A stretch of 27,579 bases of DNA. Origin: Sphingomonas sp. Lineage in GTDB: Bacteria > Pseudomonadota > Alphaproteobacteria > Sphingomonadales > Sphingomonadaceae. Both the position numbers and the translations under genes were made by a program. Within the stretch, counting starts at the first letter, position 1; every line of letters begins with the position of its first letter. The notes below the pieces were generated by a model. That model was not told the origin of the DNA, did not search any database, and was given only the letters and a program-made list of their open reading frames with translations. Location: the NCBI GenBank assembly GCA_025936675.1, contig JAICSX010000032.1:1-27579 (forward strand), written 5' to 3'. Of this stretch, positions 17,691-25,287 are shown piece after piece.

Positions 17691-17733
17691 GGGGCCAAGT
17701 TAAGTACGCGCCCCGCGAAGGTCCAGCGGACGA

Positions 17734-18156
17734 TTATTTCCCGCGCGTGCGACGGCGCTTCGTTCCAAGACCGATCGACTTGGCGAGCGTTCGGCGCTGC
17801 TCGGCATAATTGGGAGCGACCATCGGATAGTCCGCGGAAAGACCCCACTTCTGACGATATTGGTCAGGGGTCATGCTGTAGTGGGTCATCAGATGCCGCT
17901 TCAGCATCTTCAGCTTCTTCCCGTCCTCCAGACAGACAATATAGTCCGGCTTGATCGAAGAGCGGATCGAAACCTTCGGTTCCGGCTTCGGCTCCGCGGC
18001 GGCGCCATTCCCGGAAATCCCGGTGAGGGCCGCATGAACGTTTTGAATGAGATTCGGCAAGTCACTAACGGCCACACTATTATTGCTGACATGCGCGGCA
18101 ACGATATCGGCGGTCAGCGTAAGTAGCGTGTCTTCGCCGGTTTGAAGTTCAGCCAT
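17734..18156 (-). CDS. MucR/Ros-family zinc-finger transcriptional regulator
   Basis: This 140-aa regulator of the alphaproteobacterial MucR/Ros family controls exopolysaccharide, motility and cell-cycle genes and can act as an H-NS-like AT-rich binder. The prokaryotic zinc finger is clear: Cys75, Asp78, His88 and His92 in IVCLEDGKKLKMLKRHLMTHY, with Asp in place of the second Cys. The N-terminal half (about 1-45) is the oligomerisation region. A Pro/Glu/Lys linker (about 51-65) and a basic tail (TKRRRTRGK) follow the normal pattern. The 121-base upstream gap contains a promoter-like sequence and inverted repeats that may allow autoregulation. Confidence 0.94.
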   Translation of the reverse strand: MAELQTGEDTLLTLTADIVAAHVSNNSVAVSDLPNLIQNVHAALTGISGNGAAAEPKPEPKVSIRSSIKPDYIVCLEDGKKLKMLKRHLMTHYSMTPDQYRQKWGLSADYPMVAPNYAEQRRTLAKSIGLGTKRRRTRGK

Positions 18157-18183
18157 GGCGAGTTCCTAAATCACGAGCAGAGG

Positions 18184-18238
18184 CGTGCATCTTTTTAGTG
18201 CACGACTAAATACTAGTCCTGCCGTTGCTCTCATGCAA
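18184..18238 (-). promoter_or_regulatory. Putative mucR promoter with overlapping inverted repeats
   Basis: On the minus strand, TTGCAT (18233-18238) and TAGTAT (18210-18215) are spaced 17 bases apart, as in a housekeeping promoter, though matches are only 3/6 and 4/6. An inverted repeat GACTA/TAGTC (18204-18218) covers the -10 element. A second, CGTGCA/TGCACG with a T-rich 9-base centre (18184-18204), covers the expected transcription start. This would suit autorepression by MucR, but it is inference. Confidence 0.4.
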
Positions 18239-18247
18239 TGAGTTCTC

Positions 18248-18274
18248 GGCGAACTGAAAAACGTTCAATTCGCC
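18248..18274 (-). terminator. Hairpin after rimI, terminator-like but without U tract
   Basis: Eleven-base arms (18248-18258 and 18264-18274) pair with one mismatch that becomes a G-U wobble in minus-strand RNA, closing a 5-base loop. It lies 3 bases after the rimI stop. No run of U follows, so it may stabilise the transcript end or attenuate read-through into mucR rather than act as a classical terminator. Confidence 0.45.
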
Positions 18275-18277
18275 TAA

Positions 18278-18757
18278 CTAAAGTTCATGCGCCAGCGTAA
18301 TCGCGTCGAAGCGCTCTCCATCAGCGCCGTGGTAATAATTACGTCGTCTTCCTACTGGCGAAAAACCGGCATTTTCATACATGCCGACTGCGGGATTGCC
18401 GTCGCGAACTTCAAGATGAACCCGGGCGACCCCATCGTTTCGTGCTCGTTCAAGGAAGTCGTCAAGAAGCTGGCCGCCTACGCCTTCGCGGTGGCGGCTG
18501 GGCAGCACGGCTATGAGGAGGAGTTCCGATTCGTCGGCGACTGTTCGAAACAGAGAAAAGCCAATCGTTTCCTTCGCATCACGCGATTGAGCGAGAATCA
18601 GTGAAACGCCGCCCATCGGCAGGATGCCGGCAAGCTGCGAGCGCGTCCATCCTTCACCGAATCGTTTGCCGAATGCCTCGTCCATTACTCGCATGACATC
18701 GTCGATATCCTCGGACGAGCCGCCTTCGATGCTGACGTCTCGCTCGATGGTCGCCAT
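18278..18757 (-). CDS. rimI: GNAT N-acetyltransferase, RimI-like
   Basis: This 159-aa GCN5-type acetyltransferase would acetylate the N-terminal amine of ribosomal protein S18. The acetyl-CoA loop HREGVGG is at residues 89-95. The RimI-type end LEVRDGNPAVGMYENAGFSPVGRRRNYY matches the family, including the Asn and Tyr near residues 121 and 127. ATG 18757 shares its A with the tsaB stop (TGATG), which fixes the start; the upstream open frame lies inside tsaB. tsaB-rimI pairing is common in bacteria. Confidence 0.9.
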   Translation of the reverse strand: MATIERDVSIEGGSSEDIDDVMRVMDEAFGKRFGEGWTRSQLAGILPMGGVSLILAQSRDAKETIGFSLFRTVADESELLLIAVLPSRHREGVGGQLLDDFLERARNDGVARVHLEVRDGNPAVGMYENAGFSPVGRRRNYYHGADGERFDAITLAHEL

Positions 18758-19374
18758 CACGCTGCCTCCGGAATACGAGCATCTGGCGCGCGTGCATAGA
18801 CCGGCTTCGGCGCAAAGGTGCGCAGGAGTTCGGGAAGGAGGAGGGCCTTCGCCGCCGATGGCCAATCTTCGCGAGCCTCGCCCCAGCCGCGCGCTTTGAC
18901 CAATTGCTCAGCACCTGAGCCGAGAACCAGCTCAGCCGTGATCAGCCGAGCCGCTTCCGCAGGCGGTGCGTTAGCAAGCTCGGTCGCCGGATTTCCCGCA
19001 TCGTCGAATTGCTGGACGAACAGCTCGCCATGGCCGCCTTGGACCGCTGCGCCGACGACGCCATGTCTAGCCGCGATCAGCGCCAGCGACGACATTCCGA
19101 AAAGCTCGGCACCCCAGCCGATCGCAAGGCCGTGAGCAGCAGCGATCGCGACGCGAATCCCCGTGAAGCTTCCGGGCCCGACGCCGACCAGGATTCGCTC
19201 AGCCAATCGGCTATCCATCAATTCGGCGATCATCGGCACCAGCCTCTCGGCATGGCCGCGACCGATAAGCTCGTCAGCTTTGCCGATGCACTGGCCCGAT
19301 CCGTCGAACAAGGCGGCGGTGCACGCGGAAGTGGATGTGTCGAAGGCGAGGATCACGGAAGCGATGATGGTCAC
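18757..19374 (-). CDS. tsaB: tRNA threonylcarbamoyladenosine biosynthesis protein TsaB
   Basis: TsaB (205 aa) is the scaffold partner of TsaD in making t6A37 of ANN-decoding tRNAs. The ASKHA-type N-terminus ILAFDTSTSACTAAL and the conserved GVGPGSFTGIRVA (about residues 64-76) are diagnostic. The start is GTG at 19374 or, six codons later, GTG at 19356 (giving the more usual MILAFDTS). Neither has a clear ribosome binding site. It follows nfuA after 52 bases and a terminator-like hairpin, and overlaps rimI by one base. Confidence 0.92.
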   Translation of the reverse strand: MTIIASVILAFDTSTSACTAALFDGSGQCIGKADELIGRGHAERLVPMIAELMDSRLAERILVGVGPGSFTGIRVAIAAAHGLAIGWGAELFGMSSLALIAARHGVVGAAVQGGHGELFVQQFDDAGNPATELANAPPAEAARLITAELVLGSGAEQLVKARGWGEAREDWPSAAKALLLPELLRTFAPKPVYARAPDARIPEAA

Positions 19375-19401
19375 ATGCGGGCGAGCACCGCAAGCCCCTG
19401 A

Positions 19402-19425
19402 AAGGTAAACCGCTTTCGGAAGCGG
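19402..19425 (-). terminator. Likely Rho-independent terminator after nfuA
   Basis: In minus-strand RNA a 6-base stem CCGCUU/AAGCGG closed by a 4-base loop (19410-19425) is followed by UUUACCUUU. It starts one base after the nfuA stop codon. The stem is short but GC-rich, so partial termination before tsaB is plausible. Confidence 0.5.
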
Positions 19426-19426
19426 G

Positions 19427-19996
19427 TCAGACCGCTTCGACGCTCTCCACTTCGGGGACGTAATGCCTGATCAGGCTCTCGATTCCGCGCTTGAGGGTCA
19501 CGGTCGAGGAAGGGCAGCCCGAGCAGGCGCCGTGCATGGATAGGTAAAGGTGGCCGTCCTTATAGCCCTTGTAGACGATGTCCCCGCCGTCCTGAGCGAC
19601 CGCAGGCCGCACTCTCGTCTCGATCAGCTCCTTGATCTGGTCGATGATATCGGCGTCCTCGGGGTTTTCTTGAAAGTCGCTGTCGGCGACGGTGATTCCG
19701 GCGGCCCTTCCGGGCCGGAACAGGGGTGCACCGCTGACGAATTGATCGAGAAGCGTCTCGAGGACCAGCGGCTCGAGGTCACTCCATGAAACGCCGGGGG
19801 CGGCGGTGACCGAGACGAAGTCGCGGCCGAAGAAGACGCCTTCAACCATCCCGCTATCGAACAGCGCGCTGGCGAGCGGCGACGCTTCCGCGGTCTCCGC
19901 ATCCGCGAAGTCGCGGGTTCCTGCGTCCATGACGGTCTGGCCGGGCAGGAACTTGCGCGTCGCCGGATTGGGCGTCTGTTCGGTGTGAATCAGCAT
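19427..19996 (-). CDS. nfuA: Fe-S cluster carrier, NfuA/NifU-like
   Basis: This 189-aa Nfu-type scaffold delivers Fe-S clusters to target enzymes. The N-terminal Nfu_N domain opens with MLIHTEQTPNPATRKFLPG and covers about residues 1-88. The C-terminal NifU-like domain (about 115-185) carries the cluster-binding pair Cys158 and Cys161 in GACSGCPSSTVTLKRGIE. Such a carrier could serve MiaB, which needs Fe-S clusters, in the same neighbourhood. It lies 31 bases after the cytochrome b561 gene on the same strand. Confidence 0.95.
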   Translation of the reverse strand: MLIHTEQTPNPATRKFLPGQTVMDAGTRDFADAETAEASPLASALFDSGMVEGVFFGRDFVSVTAAPGVSWSDLEPLVLETLLDQFVSGAPLFRPGRAAGITVADSDFQENPEDADIIDQIKELIETRVRPAVAQDGGDIVYKGYKDGHLYLSMHGACSGCPSSTVTLKRGIESLIRHYVPEVESVEAV

Positions 19997-20027
19997 GGGG
20001 TGGATGTGGGCCGCCGGAGCCCCTGGA

Positions 20028-20735
20028 TCAAGACGGCGTCCAGTGACTGAACGGCGGGGCGCCCGCGATGACCCAGCGCGTTATTCCAATTCCGATCGCG
20101 AGGCAGATGAGCGCCACCCACCATTTTCCCGCGCGCATCGGCTGGACGCCAGGCGCAATTTCGCCCCGGCCCGTGATCATAGCCTTGGTCAGTTTGCGGC
20201 CGCGCAGCCGGTAATAGACGATTGCGGCCAGGTGCAGCGCAATCAGGGCGACGATGAGGTCGAACCAAAGCTCGTGCGCGTCGCGGGCCTTGTCCGAGGT
20301 ATCGATGCTCACCAATCCACTGAGCGGGCCAGTGTAGATGCCGTCCTCGTCCTCGGCGACGAGGCCGAGCCCGACCTGCACCGCAAGCGCGAGATACATC
20401 GCGACCACGCTCAGCGCCCCCAGCGGATTGTGGCCGATACCCACCCAGCGCCCTCTGAAATAATCGCCGACGGCGCGCGGTCGGCGGACGAAGCTTGCCC
20501 AGCGCGCCGTCGAGCTTCCGACGAAGCCCCACAGCAGGCGGAAGATCAGCAAGGTCAGGATCGCGCAGCCCGACCAGATGTGCCAGTCGGTGTGGTGGTG
20601 GTGCACCGACCACCAGCTGAATGCGATCAGCCCTGCCAGCAGCCAGTGGACCAGCCGGACGGGAAGGTCCCAGACCGGCTGCGCACCGTCAGTCGAACTC
20701 AGTGGTGCATCTCCGCGCGATACTTGTCGTGGCAC
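20028..20735 (-). CDS. Cytochrome b561 family membrane protein
   Basis: This 235-aa di-heme membrane cytochrome of the bacterial b561/Ni-Fe-hydrogenase b-subunit family has about four to five helices. Candidate heme ligands include the His in VRLVHWLLAG, those in HHHHTDWHIWSG and LHLAAIVYY, and one in DAHELWFD. It probably passes electrons between quinones and the cytochrome c encoded just upstream. The GTG start at 20735 overlaps that gene by 37 bases. A CTG at 20702 forms CTGA with the upstream stop and has GGAG 8 bases before it, so a 224-aa product from CTG is an alternative. The first 11 residues look unconserved. Confidence 0.88.
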   Translation of the reverse strand: MPRQVSRGDAPLSSTDGAQPVWDLPVRLVHWLLAGLIAFSWWSVHHHHTDWHIWSGCAILTLLIFRLLWGFVGSSTARWASFVRRPRAVGDYFRGRWVGIGHNPLGALSVVAMYLALAVQVGLGLVAEDEDGIYTGPLSGLVSIDTSDKARDAHELWFDLIVALIALHLAAIVYYRLRGRKLTKAMITGRGEIAPGVQPMRAGKWWVALICLAIGIGITRWVIAGAPPFSHWTPS

Positions 20736-21286
20736 GCCTTGCAGGCTCCCCCAAGGTCCGCATAGCGCGCCTTGATCGCGTTCACGTCGCCCTTCGCGGC
20801 AGCAGCGTTGAAGGCTTGGGCAGCCTTCTGAAGGCCGCTGAGCTTCGACGCGAAATCGGACTGGTTCTGCGGCAGCCAGATGTCGGGCTTGGCGCCGGTC
20901 TTGCCCACGTCAGGGCCCGTACCGGCGGGAAACCATCCGGAAGCCTTCTTCGACAGGTCGGCAATTGCACTCGCTGACCCGCGGACTGTCGCGAGATCGG
21001 GCGATGCCGCATCAAGCTCCCGGTGCAGCGTCTTGAAGTTCTTGCCGATCGTTTCCATGCCCTCGTGGCGGTCATGCATGACGGCTGCCGCCTGGGCGCC
21101 GCTCACCGACGGGATCGCAAGCATCGCCATGTCGTTGGAAGGCGTCGCTTCGTTCGTCGCCGTCGACGGCGGACGCGATTCCTTGCTGATATTGCCCTGT
21201 GAGCTGTTCGCCTGGCCGCTTTTGTAGCCGCCGCAACCCGACGCGAGCATGCACGCTGCCGCGGCGACAATCAACTTCGAACGCAT
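20699..21286 (-). CDS. Cytochrome c'/c-556-type lipoprotein
   Basis: This 195-aa periplasmic c-type cytochrome has the heme site CKACH at residues 182-186 close to the C-terminus, as in the four-helix cytochrome c'/c-556 family. A lipoprotein signal (LASGC, lipidated Cys18) and a long disordered linker (about 19-55) anchor it to the membrane. Met70 or Met77 in VMHDRHEGMETIGKNFK could be the second axial ligand. A perfect AGGAGG (21291-21296) overlaps the mmsB stop, so it is co-expressed with the valine genes. It is followed by cytochrome b561, suggesting a two-component electron path. Confidence 0.88.
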   Translation of the reverse strand: MRSKLIVAAAACMLASGCGGYKSGQANSSQGNISKESRPPSTATNEATPSNDMAMLAIPSVSGAQAAAVMHDRHEGMETIGKNFKTLHRELDAASPDLATVRGSASAIADLSKKASGWFPAGTGPDVGKTGAKPDIWLPQNQSDFASKLSGLQKAAQAFNAAAAKGDVNAIKARYADLGGACKACHDKYRAEMHH

Positions 21287-21294
21287 GAAACCTC

Positions 21295-22197
21295 CTATCC
21301 CTGGTCGGGCACCTTCCAGCTGTCGTCGATCATTTTGATCAGTCCAGAAAAGTCCTTCGATCCGCCGCCGCGGTCGACGAACCGCTGATAGAGCTCCTCG
21401 GCCTCCGCACCCATAGGTGTGTAAGCGCCGACGCTCTGCGCTGCTTCCTCGGCGAGCTTCAGATCCTTGAGCATCAGCGCGGCTGCAAACCCACCCTCAT
21501 AGTCGCGGTCGGCCGGCGTTTCCGGACCGACGCCTGGGACCGGGCAATAGCTGGTCATCGACCAGCTCTGGCCCGACGCCTTGGATGAAATGTCGAAGAA
21601 TACCTGGGGATCGAGCCCGAGCTTCTGCGCTAGGACGAAGCCCTCGCAGGTTGCCGCCATCGTCGCGCCGAGGATCATGTTGTTGCAGATCTTCGCCGCC
21701 TGGCCGGCGCCCAGCTGGCCGGCGTGGATTACGGCCTTGGCCATCGGTTCGAGGAACGGCTTGGCTCGCTCGAATTGCTCGTCACTGCCGCCGACCATCA
21801 ACGCGAGCGTGCCGGCAGCCGCAGCCGCGATTCCGCCCGAAACCGGCGCGTCGACGAAATCGAAGCTCTTGGCCTTCATCGCTTCGCCGACTTCGCGCGC
21901 GCTCGTGACGTCGATGGTCGAGCAGTCGATCAGCAGCGCGCCAGGCTTTGCGTTGGGGGCCACGTCATCCTCGAAAACCGCGCGGACATGCTTTGCCGCC
22001 GGGAGCATGGTGATGACGACATCGGCGTCCTTCACCGCCTCGGCGGCCGAGTGGGCGGCGCTGCACCCCGCGCTGACTGCCTTCTCGACCGCGTCCGGGA
22101 CGAGGTCGAAGGCGCGGACGTCATGACCCGCCTTGGCGAGGTTCGGCGCCATTCCCCCGCCCATGTGCCCCAAGCCGATGAATGCGATACGCGCCAT
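21295..22197 (-). CDS. mmsB: 3-hydroxyisobutyrate dehydrogenase MmsB
   Basis: MmsB (300 aa) oxidises 3-hydroxyisobutyrate to methylmalonate semialdehyde with NAD+ in valine degradation. The dinucleotide-binding GLGHMG is at residues 8-13. The family signature DAPVSGG is at 116-122, and the catalytic Lys169 and Asn173 lie in GAGQAAKICNNMI. ATG 22197 gives the canonical MARIAFIGLG, preceded by GGAAGGGA near the hydratase stop. The open frame has another in-frame start at 22215 that overlaps the hydratase. It is the last catabolic gene of the valine cluster, followed by the cytochrome c gene. Confidence 0.95.
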   Translation of the reverse strand: MARIAFIGLGHMGGGMAPNLAKAGHDVRAFDLVPDAVEKAVSAGCSAAHSAAEAVKDADVVITMLPAAKHVRAVFEDDVAPNAKPGALLIDCSTIDVTSAREVGEAMKAKSFDFVDAPVSGGIAAAAAGTLALMVGGSDEQFERAKPFLEPMAKAVIHAGQLGAGQAAKICNNMILGATMAATCEGFVLAQKLGLDPQVFFDISSKASGQSWSMTSYCPVPGVGPETPADRDYEGGFAAALMLKDLKLAEEAAQSVGAYTPMGAEAEELYQRFVDRGGGSKDFSGLIKMIDDSWKVPDQG

Positions 22198-22199
22198 GA

Positions 22200-22979
22200 C
22201 TAACGTCCCTTCCAATTGCCCGGCCGCTTCTCGACGAAGGCTGCCATGCCTTCCTTCTGGTCCTCGGTGCCGAACAGGCCGTGGAACAGCCGCCGCTCGA
22301 AGCGGATTCCTTGCGAAAGCGGGATCTCGAAGGCGGCGTTGACCATCTCCTTCACCGCGATCGCAGCGAGGGGCGGCATTGAGGCGATCGCCCCGGCGCT
22401 CTTCAGCGCCTCCTCCAGCAAATTAGCCGCGGGAACCACCTTCGCGACCAGGCCCGAGCGCTCCGCCTCCGCAGCATCCATCATCCGGCCGGTCAGGCAC
22501 ATCTCCATCGCCTTGGGCTTGCCGAGGGCCCACGTTAGCCGCTGCGAGCCACCCATGCCGGGCGTCACGCCAAGCTTGATCTCCGGCTGTCCAAATTTCG
22601 CGCTGTCCGCGGCGATGATGAAGTCGGCCATCATCGCCACCTCGCACCCGCCGCCAAGCGCAAACCCGTTCACCGCCGCGATCCACGGCTTGCGCGTCGC
22701 GGTGACTTTCTCCCAGCCGGCGAAGAAGTCGCTCGAATACATTTAGGAGAAGCTCTGCGGCTGCATCTCCTTGATGTCGGCACCCGCGGCGAAAGCCTTT
22801 TCCCCGCTTCCCGTGAGCACGAGGCAGCGCTGGGCAGGATCAGCGTCATAGGCGGCGAAGACGTCGGTCAGCTCCCTCAGCACCTCGCTATTGAGTGCGT
22901 TGAGCGCTTGTGGCCGGTTCAAGGTGACGAGCGTCACCGCGCCGCGCCGCTCGACAAGGATCGTACTATACTCGCTCAT
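22200..22979 (-). pseudogene. Enoyl-CoA hydratase interrupted by an in-frame TAA
   Basis: This crotonase would hydrate methacrylyl-CoA in valine degradation. It reads ATG 22979 to a TAA at 22743-22745 (78 codons, ending ADIKEMQPQSFS). It then continues in the same frame from ATG 22742 for 180 residues ([13 protein letters not shown]...). Joined, the halves give the normal length of about 259. Both catalytic Glu residues are intact: GGGCE (position 113 of the joined protein) and QPE (133). The frame does not change, so this is a nonsense change, for example GAA to TAA, not a frameshift. There is no good ribosome binding site before the second ATG. Options are a recent pseudogene, a sequencing error, read-through, or reinitiation at the abutting TAA-ATG. 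Neighbouring genes of the pathway are intact. Confidence 0.85.
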
Positions 22980-24033
22980 CTTCGGTCTCCGGGAAGGGCG
23001 TCCAGGCCTCGGTCTCGGGCAGTGGTGCGAAGAGGACGTCGAGCATTTCCTGCGTCACCTCCTCGGGCGTCGCCGGGTCCCATTGCGGATCGCCCGTCTT
23101 GTCAATCAGCAGCGCACGTACGCCTTCGCGAAAGTCGTGGGTCCGGACGACGCGGCCGGCGAGCGCGTATTCGGCGCGCATCTCGTCGGCGAAGCTGGTG
23201 CGCTGCCCGCCCTCGGCCATGAGCCGCAGCGATACCTTGCACGACAGGGGGCTCTTGGTCCGCAGGGTCGCAAGCTCGGTCTGGGCCCAATCGCCGTCAT
23301 CGGCTTCGAGGGCGGCGAGGATTTCCTCGAGCGAATCCGAGGCGAAGAACCGCGTGATCTGCGGCAGGCTTTGCTCGATTCTGGCTTCCGCGGGTGTCGA
23401 CGCGAAGGTGCCGATCGGCCCCTGGACCCGCTGTGGAGTCGATGCGATGCGGTCGATCATGTCGGTGAGCTTCTGCTGCTCGACGTAATGGGTGGCGAGG
23501 CCGAGATAATGACATTCTGCCCCGTCGAGGCGGGCGCCGGTCAGCGCCATGAACTCGCCGACGCGCCCGGGGAGGCGGGGTAGGTACCAGCCGCCGCCGA
23601 CATCGGGGAACAGGCCAATTCCCGTTTCGGGCATCGCGAGACGGGTGTTCTCGGTCGCGATTCGGAAGTCGCAGGGCAGCGAGATGCCGACGCCGCCGCC
23701 CATGGTAATCCCGTCCATGATCGCGACGGTCGGCTTGGGGTAGGTGAAGAGCAGGTGATTGAGGCGGTATTCGGCGAAGAAGAAGCGCCTTGCCTCCTCG
23801 CCGCCCTCGTTCCCGCTGCGTGCCAGGGTCACGACGTCGCCGCCCGCGCAGAACCCGCGGCCCTCGGCGTGGTCGATGACGACCGCTTCCACGCTGTCGT
23901 CGCGGATCCACTCCAGAAGTGCCGCGCTCATTGCCTCGCACATCTGCGTATTGAGCGCGTGGATCGCTTTGGGGCGGTTAAGGCGGATTCGGCCGACCCG
24001 GTCCTGGGTCGAAATCAGGACTTCCTCAGTCAC
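22966..24033 (-). CDS. 3-hydroxyisobutyryl-CoA hydrolase
   Basis: This 355-aa enzyme of the crotonase superfamily releases free 3-hydroxyisobutyrate from its CoA ester in valine degradation. The HIBCH hallmark PETGIGLFPDVGG is present, with Glu136 and Asp144 eight residues apart like the human catalytic pair. The oxyanion region FCAGGDVV (about 61-68) and GITMGGGVGISLP (about 108-120) are also present. The length beyond 300 and the C-terminal extension separate it from simple hydratases. The start is GTG at 24033 overlapping the acyl-CoA dehydrogenase stop (GTGA). Its last 14 bases overlap the start of the hydratase. Confidence 0.93.
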   Translation of the reverse strand: MTEEVLISTQDRVGRIRLNRPKAIHALNTQMCEAMSAALLEWIRDDSVEAVVIDHAEGRGFCAGGDVVTLARSGNEGGEEARRFFFAEYRLNHLLFTYPKPTVAIMDGITMGGGVGISLPCDFRIATENTRLAMPETGIGLFPDVGGGWYLPRLPGRVGEFMALTGARLDGAECHYLGLATHYVEQQKLTDMIDRIASTPQRVQGPIGTFASTPAEARIEQSLPQITRFFASDSLEEILAALEADDGDWAQTELATLRTKSPLSCKVSLRLMAEGGQRTSFADEMRAEYALAGRVVRTHDFREGVRALLIDKTGDPQWDPATPEEVTQEMLDVLFAPLPETEAWTPFPETEDERV

Positions 24034-25172
24034 TGGCGGAGCATGTCCCGACTGACGATCACCCGCATGATCTGGTTCGTTCCCTCGAGGATCGAGTGAA
24101 CCCGAAGGTCGCGCCAGAAGCGCTCGATCGGATAGTCCATCAGATAGCCGTAACCGCCGTGAAGCTGGAGCGCGCGGTCGACCACTGCGGAGCCGGTGTC
24201 GGTCGCGAGCCGCTTGGCCATTGCCGCGAACCTGGTCTTGTCGGGGGCGTTGGACGTCACTTTCGCGGCGGCGACATAGAGAAGGTAGCGCGCCGCCTGC
24301 AACTCGGTCTCCATGTCCGCGAGCGTGAACTGCGTTGCCTGGAAGTCGGCGATGGGCTGGCCGAACTGGCTGCGGCCCTTGGTGTAGGCGATCGCTTCGT
24401 CGAGGCAGCGTTGCCCACCGCCGAGCGAGCATGCGCCGATGTTGAGGCGGCCGCCGTCGAGACCCATCATGGCGATCCGGAAGCCTTCGCCCTCGGCGCC
24501 GACGCGGTTGGATACCGGAACGCGGACCTCGTCGAAATTGACCTGGGCTGTCGGTTGCGAATGCCAGCCGAGTTTCTTTTCCTGGGCGCCGAAGCTGACG
24601 CCCTTCATATCCTTCTCGATGACCAGCGCGCTGATGCCCTTCGGGCCTTCTTCGCCGGTGCGGACCATCGCGATCATGACGTCGTTCGCGCCGCCGCCCG
24701 AAATGAAAGCCTTGGACCCGCTTACGATATAATGATCGCCGTCGAGGACTGCCTTGGTCTTAAGCGCCGCCGCGTCTGAGCCGCTGCTCGGCTCGGTCAG
24801 GCAGTAGCTCCCCATATGATCCATGGTGATCATCGCCGGCAAATATTTCTGCTTGAGCTCTGCTGAGCCGAAGCGATCGATCATCCAGCACACCATGTTG
24901 TGGATCGAGATGAAGGCGCTGGTCGACGGGCAACCATAGGCCATCGCTTCGAAGATCAGAGCCGCCTCGAGGCGCCCAAGGCCAATTCCGCCGCTCTCCT
25001 CCGAGACATATATCGATCCGAAGCCGAGCTCGGCGGCTTCCTTGATCGTGTCTCGCGGGAAGATGTGCTTCTCGTCCCATTCGGCGGCAAACGGCGTGAT
25101 GGCGTCCGCGGTGAATTTGCGGGCCATGTCCTGGATCTGGAGCTGGTCGTCGGTAAGGTCGAACTGCGTCAT
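24030..25172 (-). CDS. Isobutyryl-CoA dehydrogenase-type acyl-CoA dehydrogenase
   Basis: This 380-aa FAD enzyme oxidises isobutyryl-CoA to methacrylyl-CoA, the step before the hydratase. It has the N-terminal helical domain, the middle beta domain with SYCLTEPSSGSDAAALKT (about residues 122-139), and the C-terminal helical domain with GRSQFGQPIADFQATQF. The catalytic base is Glu363 in HSILEGTNQIMR. The context (HIBCH, hydratase, mmsB, mmsA) points to valine catabolism rather than fatty acids. Upstream, a 115-base gap contains a REP-like element. Its promoter could lie there, or it may be read from further upstream. Confidence 0.92.
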   Translation of the reverse strand: MTQFDLTDDQLQIQDMARKFTADAITPFAAEWDEKHIFPRDTIKEAAELGFGSIYVSEESGGIGLGRLEAALIFEAMAYGCPSTSAFISIHNMVCWMIDRFGSAELKQKYLPAMITMDHMGSYCLTEPSSGSDAAALKTKAVLDGDHYIVSGSKAFISGGGANDVMIAMVRTGEEGPKGISALVIEKDMKGVSFGAQEKKLGWHSQPTAQVNFDEVRVPVSNRVGAEGEGFRIAMMGLDGGRLNIGACSLGGGQRCLDEAIAYTKGRSQFGQPIADFQATQFTLADMETELQAARYLLYVAAAKVTSNAPDKTRFAAMAKRLATDTGSAVVDRALQLHGGYGYLMDYPIERFWRDLRVHSILEGTNQIMRVIVSRDMLRQ

Positions 25173-25242
25173 TGAGGCGGCGCTCTAGTGCGCGCTCCGG
25201 GCATCACGCAAGTGCACGAGTCATTGAGAGGAGTGTTAGCGA

Positions 25243-25287
25243 CGCGGCAATCCGGACTGGATTGCTTCGCTGCGCTCGCAGTGACGA
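25243..25287. repeat. REP-like palindromic element
   Basis: Two hairpins stand side by side just after the GST stop. GCAATCC/GGATTGC (25247-25265) has a 5-base loop, and CTGCG/CGCAG (25270-25281) has a 2-base loop. The core GGATTGCTTCGCT...CTCGCAGTGACG resembles the intergenic repeat common in proteobacteria. A degenerate relative is at 12339-12369. The element may end or stabilise transcripts between GST and the dehydrogenase gene. Confidence 0.65.

Noticed and set aside
22740..22748. Frameshift in the enoyl-CoA hydratase
   Set aside because: Both halves are in the same frame, contiguous across the TAA; the change is a stop codon, not an insertion or deletion.
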